Assembly (NCBI RefSeq): GCF_001457415.1
Contig: NZ_LN881722.1
Span: forward strand, 124,001-188,000
DNA length: 64,000 bases
Reading direction: 5' to 3'
Source: Gorillibacterium timonense
Lineage (GTDB): Bacteria; Bacillota; Bacilli; Paenibacillales; NBRC-103111
The notes under the pieces: generated by a model
The model's database searches: none
Seen by the model: the letters and a program-made list of their open reading frames with translations, nothing else
Told to the model about the DNA's origin: nothing
Shown here: positions 24,576 to 32,879 of the stretch, in pieces
Layout of the letters: each line of letters begins with the position of its first letter
Numbering within the stretch: position 1 is the first letter of the stretch
Made by a program: the position numbers and the translations under genes

Positions 24576-26576
24576 GTGGCATCGTCACAGAAGAAACAAG
24601 GAATCCCAACCGTTACCGCCAAGAGCCTCAACCAACTGAATGCCTACAACAAGACGATGAAGCAGCTCCAGACCTCCATGATCCGACTCGACCAATTCAA
24701 CGGCCTGGCCCAGATGAGCGAGGAAATGTGGAAGGCCGGGGATGTGAACGCCAGGGTGGTCCGACAATTGGTCGGCTTGAAGCTCATGGCCGGGGATGCG
24801 ATCACGTCGATATCAAACGGGGTAAGCGGGACGATGACCGTGATCTCGAATGGCGTGAGCAGCCGGTTCCAGGCGATCGGCAAAGGCGTCGGCGGAGCGA
24901 TCCAATCCGGCGCGAATACGGTTGGCAAGGGGCTCGGGAGTCTCTGGGGCAAGGTCAAAGCCATCAAGGCGGCTGCCGATCAGAAGGAAGCGGACAAAGC
25001 GGCGGCGGCCCAACAAGCCCATTATCTGTATGGCACCCCGCTACCGAAGCCGAGAAGACTCAAGCGGATGCAAAACATTGTGGGGAGCAGCCCCATTCAA
25101 GACTCCGAGAAGCAGATGAAGCTGCTCTCCTCGTTCAAAAGCACAGCCTCAAGTGCGTTCAGCATGGTGCAAGACAAATCCTTGGAGGCGGCGAAAGCGT
25201 TCAGCACGGCCATGGGCACGCTGCGCGCCTCCTCAGGCGCGGCGCCCCGACAGCTGAACGAACTGGCGAATTCGCTGCGTTCCGTCGGCAGCCAGGTTCC
25301 GCAAAATCTGAATGAAGTGGCGAAGGTGCTCGGAACGCTCAGCAGCGGGACGAAGCTAACCGGCAAATCGCTCGAGGGGCTATCCAAAACCGCGCTGGAT
25401 GCGGCTAGGTTAAGCGGCTCAGGAAGCGCGGAAATCGCGGAATCGACCTTCAAGGTGATGGCGGCGTGGGGCAAGCCGGCGGAGGAGGGCACCTTCCTGC
25501 TGGACCAATTCTATGCCGCGAGTCGTGCGAGCAGCGTCGGCATGGGAGGCCTGATGAAAGCGATGGAGCAGGTCGGTGAACCGATGCGCTTGATGGGCTT
25601 CGGGTTCGAGCAGTCCACCGCCCTGCTTGCCCAGTGGCAGGCCAAAGGCTTGACTCCCGTCCAGGATGCTCTCAAGAAGGAGCTTCCGACGGGGGGATTG
25701 GCCACGATTGCGGATCAAATTCGAACGGCGGCAACGGCTGCGGATGCCGCTGCTATCGCGACCAAGTATTTCGGACAGATCGCGGGCAAGGATCTGGCTG
25801 CATCGCTTCGGATCGGGCAGGTTGAATACAAGGGCGTGATCGCCGCGATGAATGGAGCCAAAGGCGTCATCCAGCAGCAATCCAGCGATATCCAAACATT
25901 CGGCGACAAGTGGGATATGCTGCAGAACCGCATCACGATCGCGCTCGCTCCGCTCGGGGAGGCGCTTCTCCCCCTTGGTTTGGCCATGGCTTCCGTGATC
26001 GAGGTACTGACGAGGGATTCCGACATTGTTCTTGCCACTCTCGGTTCGGTTGCGGCGCTGCTGCTTGGCGTGTTCGCGCCTGCGCTGTGGGCTTCCGCAG
26101 TGGCCGGCTGGGCGGCGGTTGCTCCCTTCCTGCCGATCATCCTTGCCGTCCTGCTCGTCGGTGCGGCTGTGGCCGGGCTGGCGTACTTGTTCAAATACCA
26201 TATGGATTACATTATGAACAAGGCCGCCGAGGTTTCTGACTTCCTCTCTTCCGTGTTTGGTTTTTCAGACAGCGGCAAGAAGACGATTGAAGTGAAAGGC
26301 GGCGCAGCCGGGCAGGCTGTCTCGCAAGGCGGGCCATTGCCGGGAAACTATCACGGACTGGATTATGTGCCTTATGACGGCATGGTCTCCCGTCTTCACA
26401 AAGGGGAACGGATCATGACGGCGAGCGAGAATCGGGCCTTCACCCAAGGAGCTGGAGGAAGCGGTTCGATCACGATATCGGGAAATACGTTTAACGTCCG
26501 CCAGGATTCGGATATCGATGCGATCGCCAGAGCTCTGGCCCGCGAAATTAAGGCGGCGGGAGGGTTGATGGCGTAA
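24576..26576 (+). CDS. Tail tape measure protein
   Basis: 666 residues; sets tail length and fills the tube before contraction. Long helical, Ala/Lys/Gln-rich N-terminal half, a TP901-type core (about 300-430: MGGLMKAMEQVGEPMRLMGFGFEQSTALLAQWQAKGL), two or three hydrophobic segments (about 480-545), and the C-terminal PYDGMVSRLHKGERIMTASENRAF motif common in Firmicute tape measures. GTG 24576 follows AAGGAGG. About half the length of PBSX XkdO (from memory); at roughly 0.15 nm per residue it predicts a short tail near 100 nm. Its stop overlaps the next start (TAATG). Confidence 0.9.
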   Translation: MASSQKKQGIPTVTAKSLNQLNAYNKTMKQLQTSMIRLDQFNGLAQMSEEMWKAGDVNARVVRQLVGLKLMAGDAITSISNGVSGTMTVISNGVSSRFQAIGKGVGGAIQSGANTVGKGLGSLWGKVKAIKAAADQKEADKAAAAQQAHYLYGTPLPKPRRLKRMQNIVGSSPIQDSEKQMKLLSSFKSTASSAFSMVQDKSLEAAKAFSTAMGTLRASSGAAPRQLNELANSLRSVGSQVPQNLNEVAKVLGTLSSGTKLTGKSLEGLSKTALDAARLSGSGSAEIAESTFKVMAAWGKPAEEGTFLLDQFYAASRASSVGMGGLMKAMEQVGEPMRLMGFGFEQSTALLAQWQAKGLTPVQDALKKELPTGGLATIADQIRTAATAADAAAIATKYFGQIAGKDLAASLRIGQVEYKGVIAAMNGAKGVIQQQSSDIQTFGDKWDMLQNRITIALAPLGEALLPLGLAMASVIEVLTRDSDIVLATLGSVAALLLGVFAPALWASAVAGWAAVAPFLPIILAVLLVGAAVAGLAYLFKYHMDYIMNKAAEVSDFLSSVFGFSDSGKKTIEVKGGAAGQAVSQGGPLPGNYHGLDYVPYDGMVSRLHKGERIMTASENRAFTQGAGGSGSITISGNTFNVRQDSDIDAIARALAREIKAAGGLMA

Positions 26577-27235
26577 TGGCGGCACTCGAGTTTTGGCTGA
26601 AGACGATTGATGAGAACGAATGGCTGTGGCTGCCGGTCAATCCCGAGCAGATCAGCGTCAAGCGTGTTCATGGGTATGAGGACGTTCAGGTCACCCAGCT
26701 TGGCGAATATACGGTGATCGGCGAGGCGGCGCTTAAGGAATATTCGTTTGCCTCTTTCTTCCCCCGCGACTATCATCCCGGCTATTGCGAGTATGAAGAC
26801 CTGCCCGATCCTTGGGCGACGGTGGAGAAGATCGAGGGCTGGATGAAAAGCCGCAAGCCGCTCCGCCTCGATGTCACGGGAACCAAGCTGAAGGGGCTCG
26901 TCACGCTTCGTTCGTTCCAGTACAGCGAACGGGCGGGAAATCCGGGCGACATCTTCTATGAGATGGAGCTTAAGGAGTACGTGGAGGTGCAGTTCCGGCA
27001 GGTGGAGACCTCCGGCTCCGGCAAAGCGGTGGTCGTCACGGGAAAGGGACGTCCCGATACCCGAAAACCGCCCGCCTCGTATATTGTCATCCCGGGAGAT
27101 ACGCTTTGGAAAATCGCGCAGCGGACTCTCGGCAACGGCGACCGCTGGAGGGAAGTCTATGCGGCAAACGAGCTTGTCATCGGGAAAAACCCGAATAAGC
27201 TCTACCCCGGCCAGAAGCTGGTGATCCCGTCATGA
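26576..27235 (+). CDS. xkdP: LysM-containing tail/baseplate protein (XkdP-like)
   Basis: 219 residues. N-terminal region follows the XkdP pattern (FWLKTIDENEWLWLPVNPEQISVKRVHGYEDVQVTQLGEY), and the last ~50 residues are a LysM domain (YIVIPGDTLWKIAQRTLGNGDRW...YPGQKLVIPS) that can bind peptidoglycan. Overlaps the tape measure stop by one base and the hub gene by four (ATGA). In contractile tails it joins the tube end to the hub. Confidence 0.9.
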   Translation: MAALEFWLKTIDENEWLWLPVNPEQISVKRVHGYEDVQVTQLGEYTVIGEAALKEYSFASFFPRDYHPGYCEYEDLPDPWATVEKIEGWMKSRKPLRLDVTGTKLKGLVTLRSFQYSERAGNPGDIFYEMELKEYVEVQFRQVETSGSGKAVVVTGKGRPDTRKPPASYIVIPGDTLWKIAQRTLGNGDRWREVYAANELVIGKNPNKLYPGQKLVIPS

Positions 27236-28242
27236 GCTGGAGCGTGATCTACAAGGATCCGGAGCAATCGGTTTACCTAGATCCCATTGTTAAGGCCGTT
27301 AATTGGTCAGGAGATATCAAGCAGGCCTCCCGCAAGCTCGTCGTGGACCTGTCCAATACGGGCAATCTCCGCGAGCTCTATATGAAGTTCGAGAAGGGCG
27401 GCGAGCTGAGGCTGGTTCTGGATGGGAAACAGGAATTGTTTCGCGGCGTTCTATTCGCGGATTCGATCGACTCCCGCGGGCAGCTGTCATTGACCGCTTA
27501 TGACGAGAACATCTATTTGACCAAGAACAAGGATACGAAAATCTTCCGCAACCAGAAGGCGTCCGCCGTGGTGAAGAGGCTCTGCAACGAGTTCTCCATC
27601 CCGGCGGGCGAGATTCACGACACGGGCTTCGTCATTCCGAAGCTGGTCTTTCGCGACAAGACGCTGTTCGAAATGATGGTCATGGCGCTCACGGAATCCT
27701 GGAAGCAGAATGGCGAGAGCTATAGCCTTGTTTCGAAGGAAGGCAAGCTGCAGCTTCTTGCTCGCAAGGAGCAGAAGACGAAATGGGTGTTGGAGAACGG
27801 AGTCAACCTGCTCGATGCGAGCTACTCCCAATCGATCGAAGAAACTCGAACCCAGATCAAAGTGATCGGCGGCGATGCAAAGAAGCAGGAGCTGTCGTCA
27901 AGCGCCAAGGATTCGGAGCTGATCAAGCGATTCGGCTTGATGCAGCATGTGGAGAAGCCGGACCAAAGCATGTCCAAATCGCAAATGGAGCAGCGGGCGA
28001 AGCAGTTGCTTAAGAAGCTGGCCACGATTGATGACGAGGCTCGAATTGAATGCCTTGGCATTGTGGAGGTCGTATCCGGTTCGGCCGTTTACGTCAAGGA
28101 ATCGATAACCGGAATTCTGGGCGCGTATTACGTGTCTGCGGATGAACATCGTTTCGAGAAGGGGAGCCACAAGATGTCGCTGACGCTGTCGGCAACGGAT
28201 GACATCCCGAAGATGGAATACAAGGAACAGAAGGGAGGCTGA
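27232..28242 (+). CDS. xkdQ: Baseplate hub protein (XkdQ-like, gp27/late control D type)
   Basis: 336 residues, start MSWSVIYKDPEQSVYLDPIVKAVNWSGDIKQASRKLVVDLSNTGN. Forms the hub at the tip of the tube in PBSX-type tails. Contains the internal ETRTQIKVIGGDAKKQ and the QRAKQLLKKLATIDDEARIECLGI stretches typical of this family. ATG overlaps the previous stop (ATGA). Confidence 0.86.
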   Translation: MSWSVIYKDPEQSVYLDPIVKAVNWSGDIKQASRKLVVDLSNTGNLRELYMKFEKGGELRLVLDGKQELFRGVLFADSIDSRGQLSLTAYDENIYLTKNKDTKIFRNQKASAVVKRLCNEFSIPAGEIHDTGFVIPKLVFRDKTLFEMMVMALTESWKQNGESYSLVSKEGKLQLLARKEQKTKWVLENGVNLLDASYSQSIEETRTQIKVIGGDAKKQELSSSAKDSELIKRFGLMQHVEKPDQSMSKSQMEQRAKQLLKKLATIDDEARIECLGIVEVVSGSAVYVKESITGILGAYYVSADEHRFEKGSHKMSLTLSATDDIPKMEYKEQKGG

Positions 28243-28247
28243 ACGCC

Positions 28248-28697
28248 TTGGAGAGAATTGAAGGCTCGGGAGCGAGTCAACTGGTCCAGTTGATCCGCGC
28301 GATCGGGTACAATGCGGACATCTCCATCGAGCTGGCAACCGTTACCGCCGCTCCTCCCGATCTGAAGATCAAGGTGGACCATATGAATGTGGAGCTGGAG
28401 AAGGACGACTTGATCGTAGCTCAGTCGCTGACTGCCTACAAACGAACGGTTCACTTGAAAAGTCAGAAAAAAGCCGAGATTTCGTCTACATCGGTCAATT
28501 CCGTACATACGCTGGTCGTCCCGCAAGGTACGGGACAATTATCCTATCTCTCCTTCGGATTAGCGTCCGCCGATTTGACCGTCGAGGAAGCGGAGCTGGA
28601 ATTTACCGATGAGCTTAAGGAAGGGGAGCGTGTGATCGTTGCGGGAATCCAGCAAGGACAAACGTATCTCGTACTCGATCGGGCGGTGATGTATTAA
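28248..28697 (+). CDS. xkdR: XkdR-like baseplate protein (DUF2577)
   Basis: 149 residues, TTG start 9 bp after AAGGGAGG. DUF2577-type ends: YNADISIELATVTAAPPDLKIKVD near the front and LKEGERVIVAGIQQGQTYLVLDRAVMY at the back, an OB-fold like region seen in XkdR, thought to be part of the hub/spike. Stop and next start overlap (TAATG). Confidence 0.82.
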   Translation: MERIEGSGASQLVQLIRAIGYNADISIELATVTAAPPDLKIKVDHMNVELEKDDLIVAQSLTAYKRTVHLKSQKKAEISSTSVNSVHTLVVPQGTGQLSYLSFGLASADLTVEEAELEFTDELKEGERVIVAGIQQGQTYLVLDRAVMY

Positions 28698-29110
28698 TGG
28701 CTTTATCTCCTCTGCAACGGCGGGAGGAACGGTATGAGGAAGAGAAGATAGGGCCTTCTCCCTCGCGCACCTATCGGATTCATTTCGATACAGGTGAATT
28801 GGAGGAACGCAGGATCGATGGGAAAGAGGCCGTGTGCCAGTTCATCCGCAAGGCCATTCTCACCGCCAGATACCGTTTTCTCATCTATGACGGCCAGTAC
28901 GGCTGTGAACTGGAAAGCCTGCTCGGCCAAGATATTTCCTATGAGCTGTTAAAAAGCGAAATTGCTCGCGTGATATCGGAGGCTCTGCTGGGGGACGACC
29001 GCGTCAAGGCGGTGGAGAAATTCCAGATTGTGCGCGACAGCGATAAGCTGTTCGTCACCTTCACCGTCCTTACGGTGGAGGGAGCCATCGAACAGGAGGT
29101 GACGATTTAA
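28697..29110 (+). CDS. xkdS: XkdS-like baseplate wedge protein (gp25-like, DUF2634)
   Basis: 137 residues. Pattern: YRIHFDTGELEERRIDGKEAVCQFIRKAILTARYRFLIYDGQYGCELESLLGQDISYELLKSEIARVISEALLGDDRVKAVEKFQI, as in gp25/W wedge proteins that nucleate sheath assembly on the baseplate. Followed 2 bp later by the baseplate J gene. Confidence 0.9.
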   Translation: MALSPLQRREERYEEEKIGPSPSRTYRIHFDTGELEERRIDGKEAVCQFIRKAILTARYRFLIYDGQYGCELESLLGQDISYELLKSEIARVISEALLGDDRVKAVEKFQIVRDSDKLFVTFTVLTVEGAIEQEVTI

Positions 29111-29112
29111 CC

Positions 29113-30174
29113 ATGTATGAGGATCAGACCAAAGCGCTCATTTTGCAGCGGATGCTAACGGCAACGCCGGATGACTTGGATAAGCGCCAAGGCTCCGTTA
29201 CCTTCGATCTGCTTTCACCCGCCGCCATTGAACTGGCGCAGGCATACACCCAGCTCGACCATGTGCTGACCTTCGGATTCGTCGGTCCGAAGCAGCCCTC
29301 CGAGTATCTCGAGCTGCGAGCGAATGAGCTTGGCTTGCTCCGCCGTCCGAGTGTGAAGGCGGAAGGAGAAGTTACCTTCAGCGGAGACAACGATACGGGC
29401 ATCCCAGTGGGGACGGCTGTCTCTACGGATGAAGAAGATGCCCTTGTCTTTCTTACGGTGGAGGAGGGGGTCATCAAGCAGGGCACCGCTCGGGTGAAGG
29501 CCATTGCCGCCGTAGGGGGCATCGCTGGAAACGTGGCAAAGAACCGTATCAAGCTGGTGCTCGGGGACAAATCGGGCATTGTGTCCGTAACGAACACGAA
29601 GCCGTTTCTCAATGGAGCCGATACCGAGTCCGATGAATCATTGATCGGGCGATACCTGGACCGGGTGAGAAGACCGGCCACAAGCGGAAACGCTTGGCAT
29701 TACCGGCAGTGGGCACTGGAAGTGCCGGGGGTAGGCGATGTGAAGGTGTTTCCCGTGTGGAACGGCAACGGAACCGTGAAATTGGCTGTGCTCTCCGACG
29801 ACAAGAGAGCGCCCGGCTCCCCGATCATCGATCGAGTGAAAAAGGCCGTTGAGGAGCGCCGTCCAGTCGGAGCCCTTGTGACGGTTTCTCCGGCGGTGGA
29901 GGTGGGAATCGCCGTCTCCGCCCGCTTGACGCTTGCGGCGGATGCGCAGCTGGATGAGGTCAGCGCGTTGTTTCAAACCGCCTTGACCGTCTACCTCGCC
30001 GATTTGGCCTTTCAAGACCCGATTGTGCGTTATAACCGGATCTTGGGCCTGCTGTTGGACATCGTGTCCATTGTAGATTTCGATGATTTGACCATCAATG
30101 GCGTCCAGGGGAACCTGGAGCTGGTTGACGATCAGGTGGCGGTGGCCGGGGCGGTGAATTTCGTTGTCGCGTAA
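29113..30174 (+). CDS. xkdT: Baseplate J family protein (XkdT-like)
   Basis: 353 residues; main wedge protein whose rearrangement triggers contraction. Start LILQRMLTATPDDLDKRQGSVTFDLLSPAAIELAQAY and core TESDESLIGRYLDRVRRPATSGNAWHYRQWALEVPGVGDVKVFPVWNGNGTVKLAVL are diagnostic. Length is normal for the PBSX/diffocin group. Confidence 0.93.
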   Translation: MYEDQTKALILQRMLTATPDDLDKRQGSVTFDLLSPAAIELAQAYTQLDHVLTFGFVGPKQPSEYLELRANELGLLRRPSVKAEGEVTFSGDNDTGIPVGTAVSTDEEDALVFLTVEEGVIKQGTARVKAIAAVGGIAGNVAKNRIKLVLGDKSGIVSVTNTKPFLNGADTESDESLIGRYLDRVRRPATSGNAWHYRQWALEVPGVGDVKVFPVWNGNGTVKLAVLSDDKRAPGSPIIDRVKKAVEERRPVGALVTVSPAVEVGIAVSARLTLAADAQLDEVSALFQTALTVYLADLAFQDPIVRYNRILGLLLDIVSIVDFDDLTINGVQGNLELVDDQVAVAGAVNFVVA

Positions 30175-30187
30175 CCGTGGAGCGGAG

Positions 30188-30727
30188 ATGCTGGACGCCT
30201 TGCCTTCCTACTATGCCGATTCACGGCTGGTAGGCAATTTGACCGCGCGGGAAGCCGATGAACTCGCTGTATTTCATGAACGGGTTCAGGACGTACTGCG
30301 GCAGTTTTTTGTGGATACCGCCACCTGGGGACTGGCCAAATGGGAAGAGCTGTGCGGTCTCCCCGTCCAAGAGAGCAAGCCCGTCGATCAGCGGCGGTCT
30401 ATGATCAAATCTAAGCTGCGAGGGGCCGGGACGGTCACGCTTGCCGTCATTAAAGAGGTCGTCGATTCGTTCGAAAACGGCGAGATCGGCATCCAGGAGA
30501 ATTTTGGCAACTACGAGGTGGTGATCACCTTCATCGGCAAGCGCGGAGTTCCGCCGAATTTGAACGATGTCATAACGGCGGTTCGCGAAATTGTACCGGC
30601 TCACATCAATCTGCTGTATCAGTTCACCTATTTGAGGTGGGATGAACTGGATCGAGCCGAATTGACATGGGCGGAGCTGGATGCCTTGAACCAAACGTGG
30701 GATGAATTAGAGGTGTGGAAGGTTTAG
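30188..30727 (+). CDS. xkdU: XkdU-like tail protein (YmfQ/DUF2313 family)
   Basis: 179 residues from ATG 30188 (MLDALPSYYADSRLVGNLTARE), the usual family start; GGAG lies 5 bp upstream. A TTG eight codons earlier, inside the xkdT end, is possible. The middle matches the family (LCGLPVQESKPVDQRRSMIKSKLRGAGTVTLAVIKEVVDSFENGEIGI). The C-terminus has a striking short tandem: WDELDRAELTWAELDALNQTWDELEVW. Links baseplate to fibre in related tails. Confidence 0.88.
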   Translation: MLDALPSYYADSRLVGNLTAREADELAVFHERVQDVLRQFFVDTATWGLAKWEELCGLPVQESKPVDQRRSMIKSKLRGAGTVTLAVIKEVVDSFENGEIGIQENFGNYEVVITFIGKRGVPPNLNDVITAVREIVPAHINLLYQFTYLRWDELDRAELTWAELDALNQTWDELEVWKV

Positions 30728-30741
30728 GAGGAGGATAGCCA

Positions 30742-32127
30742 ATGACGACATTGCCCAGCGGGCTAAAAACATTTGAAGCCAACGATACCGTCAGGCGTAT
30801 CGCGCAGAACGAGAATATTGAAGCGACGGATGCCTTGTTCCACGAGACGAAGGGGCATCGTCATACGGGGAAAGCGGGCGATGCGCCGCGGATCGGCGGA
30901 GAAGGCATCGCCGTGGGAGCCATTGAGCGAAAGCATCTGCGTGCAAGCGGCAGCACGGCCAATATTGCCAAATTCAAAAGGGTATGGATCAACGGAGGAA
31001 GTCTGTTCGGTCTTCCGACAACACCCTGGTACGGAGGAGCGGAAAGCCAAGGAGACCGGAATTCCTGGACCATCGACGATTCGAGGCTGCCCAATGTGAT
31101 TACCATTGATCTTGGATACAGCTATTCCAAGGTGGAGGGAATGTCCTTCGTAAGCATCGGCGATTCCATGCCGAGAGGCTTTTACATAGAGGTCAGCAAC
31201 GATCAAGAATCGTGGACCCGGGTCTATACCCACGAGGGACCTGTGTATGAGTCGGCGGCTTTTCTGGAATTCCGCCCGTTCGAATCCTGCCGGTACTTGC
31301 GTTTAGTGGTCACTTCTCCCAGCCATAAAACCTACACGGCGGTCGCGGGCTTGTGCGTATACAGCGGAGACAACGGAAACGAGGATCTGGATGTGCTGGA
31401 GGACCGGAGGACCTGGGGACTTTCCGCCCGATTGCAAGGACTGATGATCATCCCTGAGGGGCAGGTAAAGGACTATGGAGACGGTTCACTAGGGATTTAC
31501 AAAGCTCTCATGATCATGAATCCGTCGGCGGGAACCTATTTTCGGGTAAATGGAGGCACCTACAAGCTTCCGGCGTGGGGATATCTCTATATCGATATTG
31601 AGCACATTCACAAGCAATCGGTGTTCCCCAAGATCGGAACATGGACGGAAGGCCCTCGCGCATACGAGCACAAGGACCGAATCGTGCTTGCTCAGCGAAA
31701 TGGGGACGGCGATATTTACCTTCACTCCGCGATTCAGGCTAAAATTGCCGGAAATATTCCCGACGCGGACAAAGTGGATGGGATCGATATGCGAACCAGC
31801 AGCGGGTATTTGGAATACAACGACGGATCGGGGTGGAAAGGCGTGGGAATCAAAAGCGTGCAGCGAGGGACGGTAAACCTGTCATTTTTTTATCCGAATC
31901 AGAACTCGACCTTGTTTCGAGAAGTGACGATCACCCCTGTTAATCCGCAAAAGACCTTCCTGCAGGTGTTCTCCACAGGGCTCGCCGTTTCCATGCAATC
32001 GAATCCCGTTATGGACGGCAGCATATGCGCTAGGCTTATCGGTTCGAACAAGGTAAGGTTTAACGCATTAGAGTCGTTCTACGAGGCTTACGCGGAGATT
32101 GCTTGGGAGGTTATTGAGTATGCCTAA
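30742..32127 (+). CDS. Tail fibre / receptor-binding protein with F5/8C-like domain
   Basis: 461 residues. N-terminal attachment part (about 1-80) with HETKGHRHTGKAGDAPRIGGEGIAVGAIERKHLR, typical of tail fibre bases. A discoidin-like carbohydrate-binding domain spans about 95-215 (LPNVITIDLGYSYSKVEGMSF...GFYIEVSNDQESWTRVYTHEG...FESCRYLRLVVTSPSHKTY). The C-terminal half is beta-rich and unrecognised. Likely determines target specificity. GGAGGAGG precedes ATG 30742. Overlaps the following gene by 8 bp. Confidence 0.82.
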   Translation: MTTLPSGLKTFEANDTVRRIAQNENIEATDALFHETKGHRHTGKAGDAPRIGGEGIAVGAIERKHLRASGSTANIAKFKRVWINGGSLFGLPTTPWYGGAESQGDRNSWTIDDSRLPNVITIDLGYSYSKVEGMSFVSIGDSMPRGFYIEVSNDQESWTRVYTHEGPVYESAAFLEFRPFESCRYLRLVVTSPSHKTYTAVAGLCVYSGDNGNEDLDVLEDRRTWGLSARLQGLMIIPEGQVKDYGDGSLGIYKALMIMNPSAGTYFRVNGGTYKLPAWGYLYIDIEHIHKQSVFPKIGTWTEGPRAYEHKDRIVLAQRNGDGDIYLHSAIQAKIAGNIPDADKVDGIDMRTSSGYLEYNDGSGWKGVGIKSVQRGTVNLSFFYPNQNSTLFREVTITPVNPQKTFLQVFSTGLAVSMQSNPVMDGSICARLIGSNKVRFNALESFYEAYAEIAWEVIEYA

Positions 32128-32560
32128 TTATTATGCGCAGATTGATTCCGAGGGTCGGGTGTTTGGGCTGAGCCAACTGGCCGATGCAGTCGCGGCGGAC
32201 GATCTGATCCCGATCGATCAGGAATCCTATACCAATCCCAACCTCCTGTATACTCGGTACGTGAACGGCGAATTCCAGGGATTCCTGGTTCGGATGGAGG
32301 CTGATAAGGCGCTCATCGCTCCGGACGGGAGCGATGCGATGACGATTCAGGCAACCGTCACCGATTGGCGAGGCAACGTTCAAAAGGATTACCGGGAGGA
32401 GCTCGTTCTGGAACTAAACGGAATGCGGCATGCGGTGAAGGTGAAGGAGGGCGTCGCGGATCTGACGATCAGCAGCGACGAGCCAGGTGAATTTCGGGTA
32501 CGAACGGTTGGAATGGACCGAAACGCGGAGCTGAAGGTGGTGGTGACTTATGGCAGCTAA
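32120..32560 (+). CDS. Small fibre-associated protein with Ig-like region
   Basis: 146 residues from ATG 32120, with GGGAGG 9 bp upstream inside the fibre gene. N-terminal 50 residues resemble phage fibre chaperone/XkdW-like starts (YYAQIDSEGRVFGLSQLADAV). Residues ~65-146 look like a bacterial Ig-like beta sandwich (LIAPDGSDAMTIQATVTDWRGNVQKDY...GEFRVRTVGMDRNAELKVVV). Possible fibre tip or assembly factor; role inferred from position. Confidence 0.6.
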   Translation: MPNYYAQIDSEGRVFGLSQLADAVAADDLIPIDQESYTNPNLLYTRYVNGEFQGFLVRMEADKALIAPDGSDAMTIQATVTDWRGNVQKDYREELVLELNGMRHAVKVKEGVADLTISSDEPGEFRVRTVGMDRNAELKVVVTYGS

Positions 32561-32774
32561 GAAAACGCCGGTCAAGCCGAATCACATTCACATCCCGGCC
32601 GATCCGCTGAGGATCAGGCTGGAGGAGATTCAGGCCCGGCAGTCGGGCAGGAGGCAACAGGGCCTCAAGTCGGGAGAAGTCACAAACGAAACGCTTTATG
32701 AGATGATTGCGGATATCTTGGAAAGTCAGATGCTGATTGAAGCCCGTCTGCAATCGATCGCCCGGGGGAAATGA
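32550..32774 (+). CDS. Small protein at the end of the tail cluster
   Basis: 74 residues, charged (MAAKKTPVKPNHIHIPADPLRIRLEEIQARQSGRRQQGLKSGEVTNETLYEMIADILESQMLIEARLQSIARGK). Overlaps the preceding gene by 11 bp, so it belongs to the operon. No known domain; ends in a probable amphipathic helix. Last gene of the cluster: no holin, endolysin or other lysis gene follows. Confidence 0.6.
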   Translation: MAAKKTPVKPNHIHIPADPLRIRLEEIQARQSGRRQQGLKSGEVTNETLYEMIADILESQMLIEARLQSIARGK

Positions 32775-32792
32775 CCTTAGCCGACGCACGGA

Positions 32793-32840
32793 GGATAAGA
32801 AAGCCGCTCATGGCGCAATCGCGTCGTGAGCGGCTTATCC
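32793..32840. terminator. Large hairpin closing the tail cluster
   Basis: GGATAAG...AAGCCGCTCA pairs with TGAGCGGCTTATCC around an 18-base loop. No long T-run follows on either strand, so it may be a weak bidirectional terminator between the tail operon and the convergent HTH gene. Confidence 0.5.
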
Positions 32841-32879
32841 TGTTCGGGCCGCGGCCTCATGTTCATTTCAGACCCTGTT

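Noticed and set aside
32120..32774. Holin or endolysin among the last small genes of the tail cluster
   Set aside because: Neither product has membrane helices or any peptidoglycan hydrolase motif.
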